Of a DNA stretch of 21,145 nucleotides, positions 19,353 through 21,145 are shown piece by piece. The notes beneath the pieces were generated by a model. That model ran no database searches and was not told where the DNA came from. It was given only the letters and a program-made list of their open reading frames with translations. The position numbers and the translations under genes were made by a program. The stretch comes from Bacillota bacterium (GTDB taxonomy: Bacteria > Bacillota > Clostridia > DSM-8532), in NCBI GenBank assembly GCA_023426765.1, contig JAEZBW010000262.1, forward strand, positions 1-21,145, read 5' to 3'. Within the stretch, counting starts at the first letter, position 1, and the number at the start of each line of letters is the position of its first letter.

Positions 19353-21145
19353 ATGTGCGGTATTTTTGGGCTCGCGCCCGGCCCCGGCTCGCGGCTGACC
19401 CGGCCGCTGCTGCGTCGAGCCATTGAACGGCTGTTCCTGCTGTCGGAAAATCGCGGCAAGGAAGCTTCCGGCCTGGCCGTGCGCGGCCGGGACGACCTGC
19501 TCGTCCATCGGGCGCCGTTCGCCGCCTCGAAGCTGCTGCGCACCCGGCGCTTCGCCTGGATCATGGACCAGGTCCTTCCCGAAAGCTTCACGCCCGGCGA
19601 TCCGTCGTTTCAGGCCGTCATCGGCCATTCCCGCCTGACCACCAACGGCTTCCAGGGTATTCGCACCAACAACCAGCCGGTGCGGGCCGGCGGCCTGGTC
19701 GGGGTGCACAACGGCATCATCGTCAATGTCGACGCCCTGTGGCGGGACCACCCGGAACTGACCCGGCGTTACGACGTGGACACCGAAGTCCTGATGGCCA
19801 TGCTCGACGCCCGCCTGGCCGCAGGCGAATCCCTGGAGACGGCCCTTGGCGGCGTTTTCGCCGGCATCGAGGGCACCGTGTCCACGGGCGTGCTCTTTGA
19901 ACACCGCGACCTGCTGCTGTTGGCCAGCAACACCGGTTCGCTGTACGTCTGCCGGGCCGAGGACGGCTCCGCCCTCGTTTTCACGTCGGAGCGGCATTTC
20001 CTGGATTGTCTGCTGTCCGACGCGGAGCTGGCGGCAGCCGTGGGGCCGTGCCGCATCGAACAGGTGCGGCCGGGCACGGGGCTGGCCGTCACCCTGGGGA
20101 GCCTGGAGACGACGTCGTTGCGCTTCGGCCCGGACGCCAGCCCAACCGTATTTAACGTCAACGCCAACCCGCGCGCCATGCGCGTCTTCGACTCCATCGA
20201 GGCCGAGGACGCGGCCAGGAATTCCCTGCGCCGCTGCACCCGCTGCATCCTGCCCGAAACCATGCCCTTCATCGAATTCGACGAGCAAGGCGTTTGTAAT
20301 TATTGTCACGCCTATACGCCGATCACCTACAAGGGCGACCAGGCCCTCAGGGACGAAGTGTCTTCCTTCAAGGGCTCGCGCGCCGACGGGGACAGCATCA
20401 TCGCCTTTTCCGGCGGTCGGGACAGTTGCTACAGCCTGCATTACGCCGTTCGCGAACTGGGCTTGCGGCCCATCGCCTATACCTACGACTGGGGCATGGT
20501 CAACGACCTGGCCCGGCGCAATCAGGCCCGGTTGACCGGCAAGCTCGGCATCGAGCAGATCATCGTGTCCGCCGACATCAAGCGCAAGCGGCGCAACATC
20601 AAGCTCAACGTCGAAGCCTGGCTCAAACGCCCGGAGATGGGGCTGATTCCCTTGTTCATGGCCGGGGACAAGCACTTTTTCCACTACGCCAACGTGCTGA
20701 AAAAGCAGACCGGCGTCACGAACTTCATCTGGGCCGAAAACCAGCTGGAAAGAACGAACTTCAAGGTGGGCTTTTGCGGCATCGGCACGGCCAACAACAA
20801 GCAGCGCATCTATCGCTTGTCGTCGCTGAGCAAGCTCATGATGATTCAGTATTATCTGAAGAACTTCGTGAAAAATCCCCGCTACGTCAATTTATCCCTC
20901 GTGGACACCTTCACGTCCTTTTTATCCTATTACTTCATCAACCATGACTACGTCTGGTTCTTCGACTACATTCCCTGGGACGAGAAGGTGATCGAGGACA
21001 CCCTGATCGGCGAATACGATTGGGAAACCGATCCCGAGACCCCGAGCACCTGGCGTATCGGCGACGGCACCGCTGCCTTTTATAACTACATCTATTACGC
21101 CGTGGCCGGGTTCACGGAAAACGACACCTTCCGCAGCAACCAGAT
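19353..21145 (+). CDS. Fusion: class II glutamine amidotransferase + WbpG-like sugar amidotransferase (partial)
   Basis: The frame is open for 597 codons and is cut by the window edge. Residues 1-285 are an Ntn-type glutaminase. It starts MCGIFGLAPG with Cys2 as nucleophile, then NRGKEASGL, GHSRLTTNG, LVGVHNGIIVN, and DTEVLMAMLD. From residue 290 the sequence switches to the N-acetyl-sugar amidotransferase family: a zinc site Cys295/Cys298/Cys315/Cys318 (CTRCILPETMPFIEFDEQGVCNYC spans it), a PP-loop FSGGRDS at 352-358, GIEQIIVSADIKRKRR, and GFCGIGTANNKQR near 475. WbpG/PseA/LegG-like enzymes use ATP to turn an acetamido or carboxyl group into an amidine or amide, normally with ammonia from separate HisH/HisF-like subunits. 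Here the glutaminase is fused on. AAGGAG at 19339-19344 sets the ATG. The gene follows the WbpD-like gene by 26 bp, fitting the last modification of the diacetamido-uronate. Confidence 0.88.
   Translation, partial: MCGIFGLAPGPGSRLTRPLLRRAIERLFLLSENRGKEASGLAVRGRDDLLVHRAPFAASKLLRTRRFAWIMDQVLPESFTPGDPSFQAVIGHSRLTTNGFQGIRTNNQPVRAGGLVGVHNGIIVNVDALWRDHPELTRRYDVDTEVLMAMLDARLAAGESLETALGGVFAGIEGTVSTGVLFEHRDLLLLASNTGSLYVCRAEDGSALVFTSERHFLDCLLSDAELAAAVGPCRIEQVRPGTGLAVTLGSLETTSLRFGPDASPTVFNVNANPRAMRVFDSIEAEDAARNSLRRCTRCILPETMPFIEFDEQGVCNYCHAYTPITYKGDQALRDEVSSFKGSRADGDSIIAFSGGRDSCYSLHYAVRELGLRPIAYTYDWGMVNDLARRNQARLTGKLGIEQIIVSADIKRKRRNIKLNVEAWLKRPEMGLIPLFMAGDKHFFHYANVLKKQTGVTNFIWAENQLERTNFKVGFCGIGTANNKQRIYRLSSLSKLMMIQYYLKNFVKNPRYVNLSLVDTFTSFLSYYFINHDYVWFFDYIPWDEKVIEDTLIGEYDWETDPETPSTWRIGDGTAAFYNYIYYAVAGFTENDTFRSNQ

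Noticed and set aside
19290..20684. A 464-codon minus-strand frame
   Set aside because: Antisense to the amidotransferase fusion, whose Cys2, zinc and PP-loop motifs are unambiguous.

Overview
High-GC bacterial DNA in which nearly every gene on the + strand makes or modifies a cell-surface polysaccharide. Codon use, GC-rich third positions and gene content suggest a Desulfovibrio-like sulfate reducer (Desulfovibrionaceae, formerly deltaproteobacteria). That placement is inferred from style only, because no rRNA or other marker is present.

Region 1 (1-4615): tail of an upstream gene, a GT4 glycosyltransferase, an unrecognised protein with a helical N-terminus, a PAPS-type sulfotransferase and a protein with two SAM-methyltransferase-like domains. 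These are tightly spaced and end at a clear hairpin terminator. Region 2 (4616-5550): an orphan Tn3-type serine resolvase with a res-like array directly upstream, closed by a strong hairpin shared with a convergent gene. Region 3 (5590-12795): a minus-strand hexapeptide acyltransferase, then a divergent + strand run of sugar-nucleotide epimerase, WbpD-like acetyltransferase, GtrB-type GT2, B12-type radical SAM enzyme, polytopic membrane protein and small exported protein. The first three overlap by 4 bp, which suggests translational coupling.

Region 4 (12796-15201) is the most unusual part. A ParA ATPase is followed by a 439-residue protein with a winged-helix core. That gene contains three arrays of a 13-bp repeat (consensus CAGACAAAGCCAG). 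Because 13 is not a multiple of 3, the same DNA word is read in rotating frames, so the repeat is a DNA-level signal. I infer a self-contained partition-like or iteron-like cassette whose DNA site lies inside the partner gene.

Region 5 (15339-21145): WbpB-like dehydrogenase, WbpE-like aminotransferase, a WbpD-like acetyltransferase fused to a degenerate Gfo/Idh domain, and a class II glutamine amidotransferase fused to a WbpG-like sugar amidotransferase (cut by the window end). In order these would oxidise, aminate and acetylate C3 of UDP-GlcNAcA to UDP-2,3-diacetamido-2,3-dideoxyglucuronate and then amidate it or a derivative. The UDP-GlcNAc 6-dehydrogenase and the WbpI-type 2-epimerase are not in the window. 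No rRNA, tRNA, CRISPR array or intact insertion sequence was seen.
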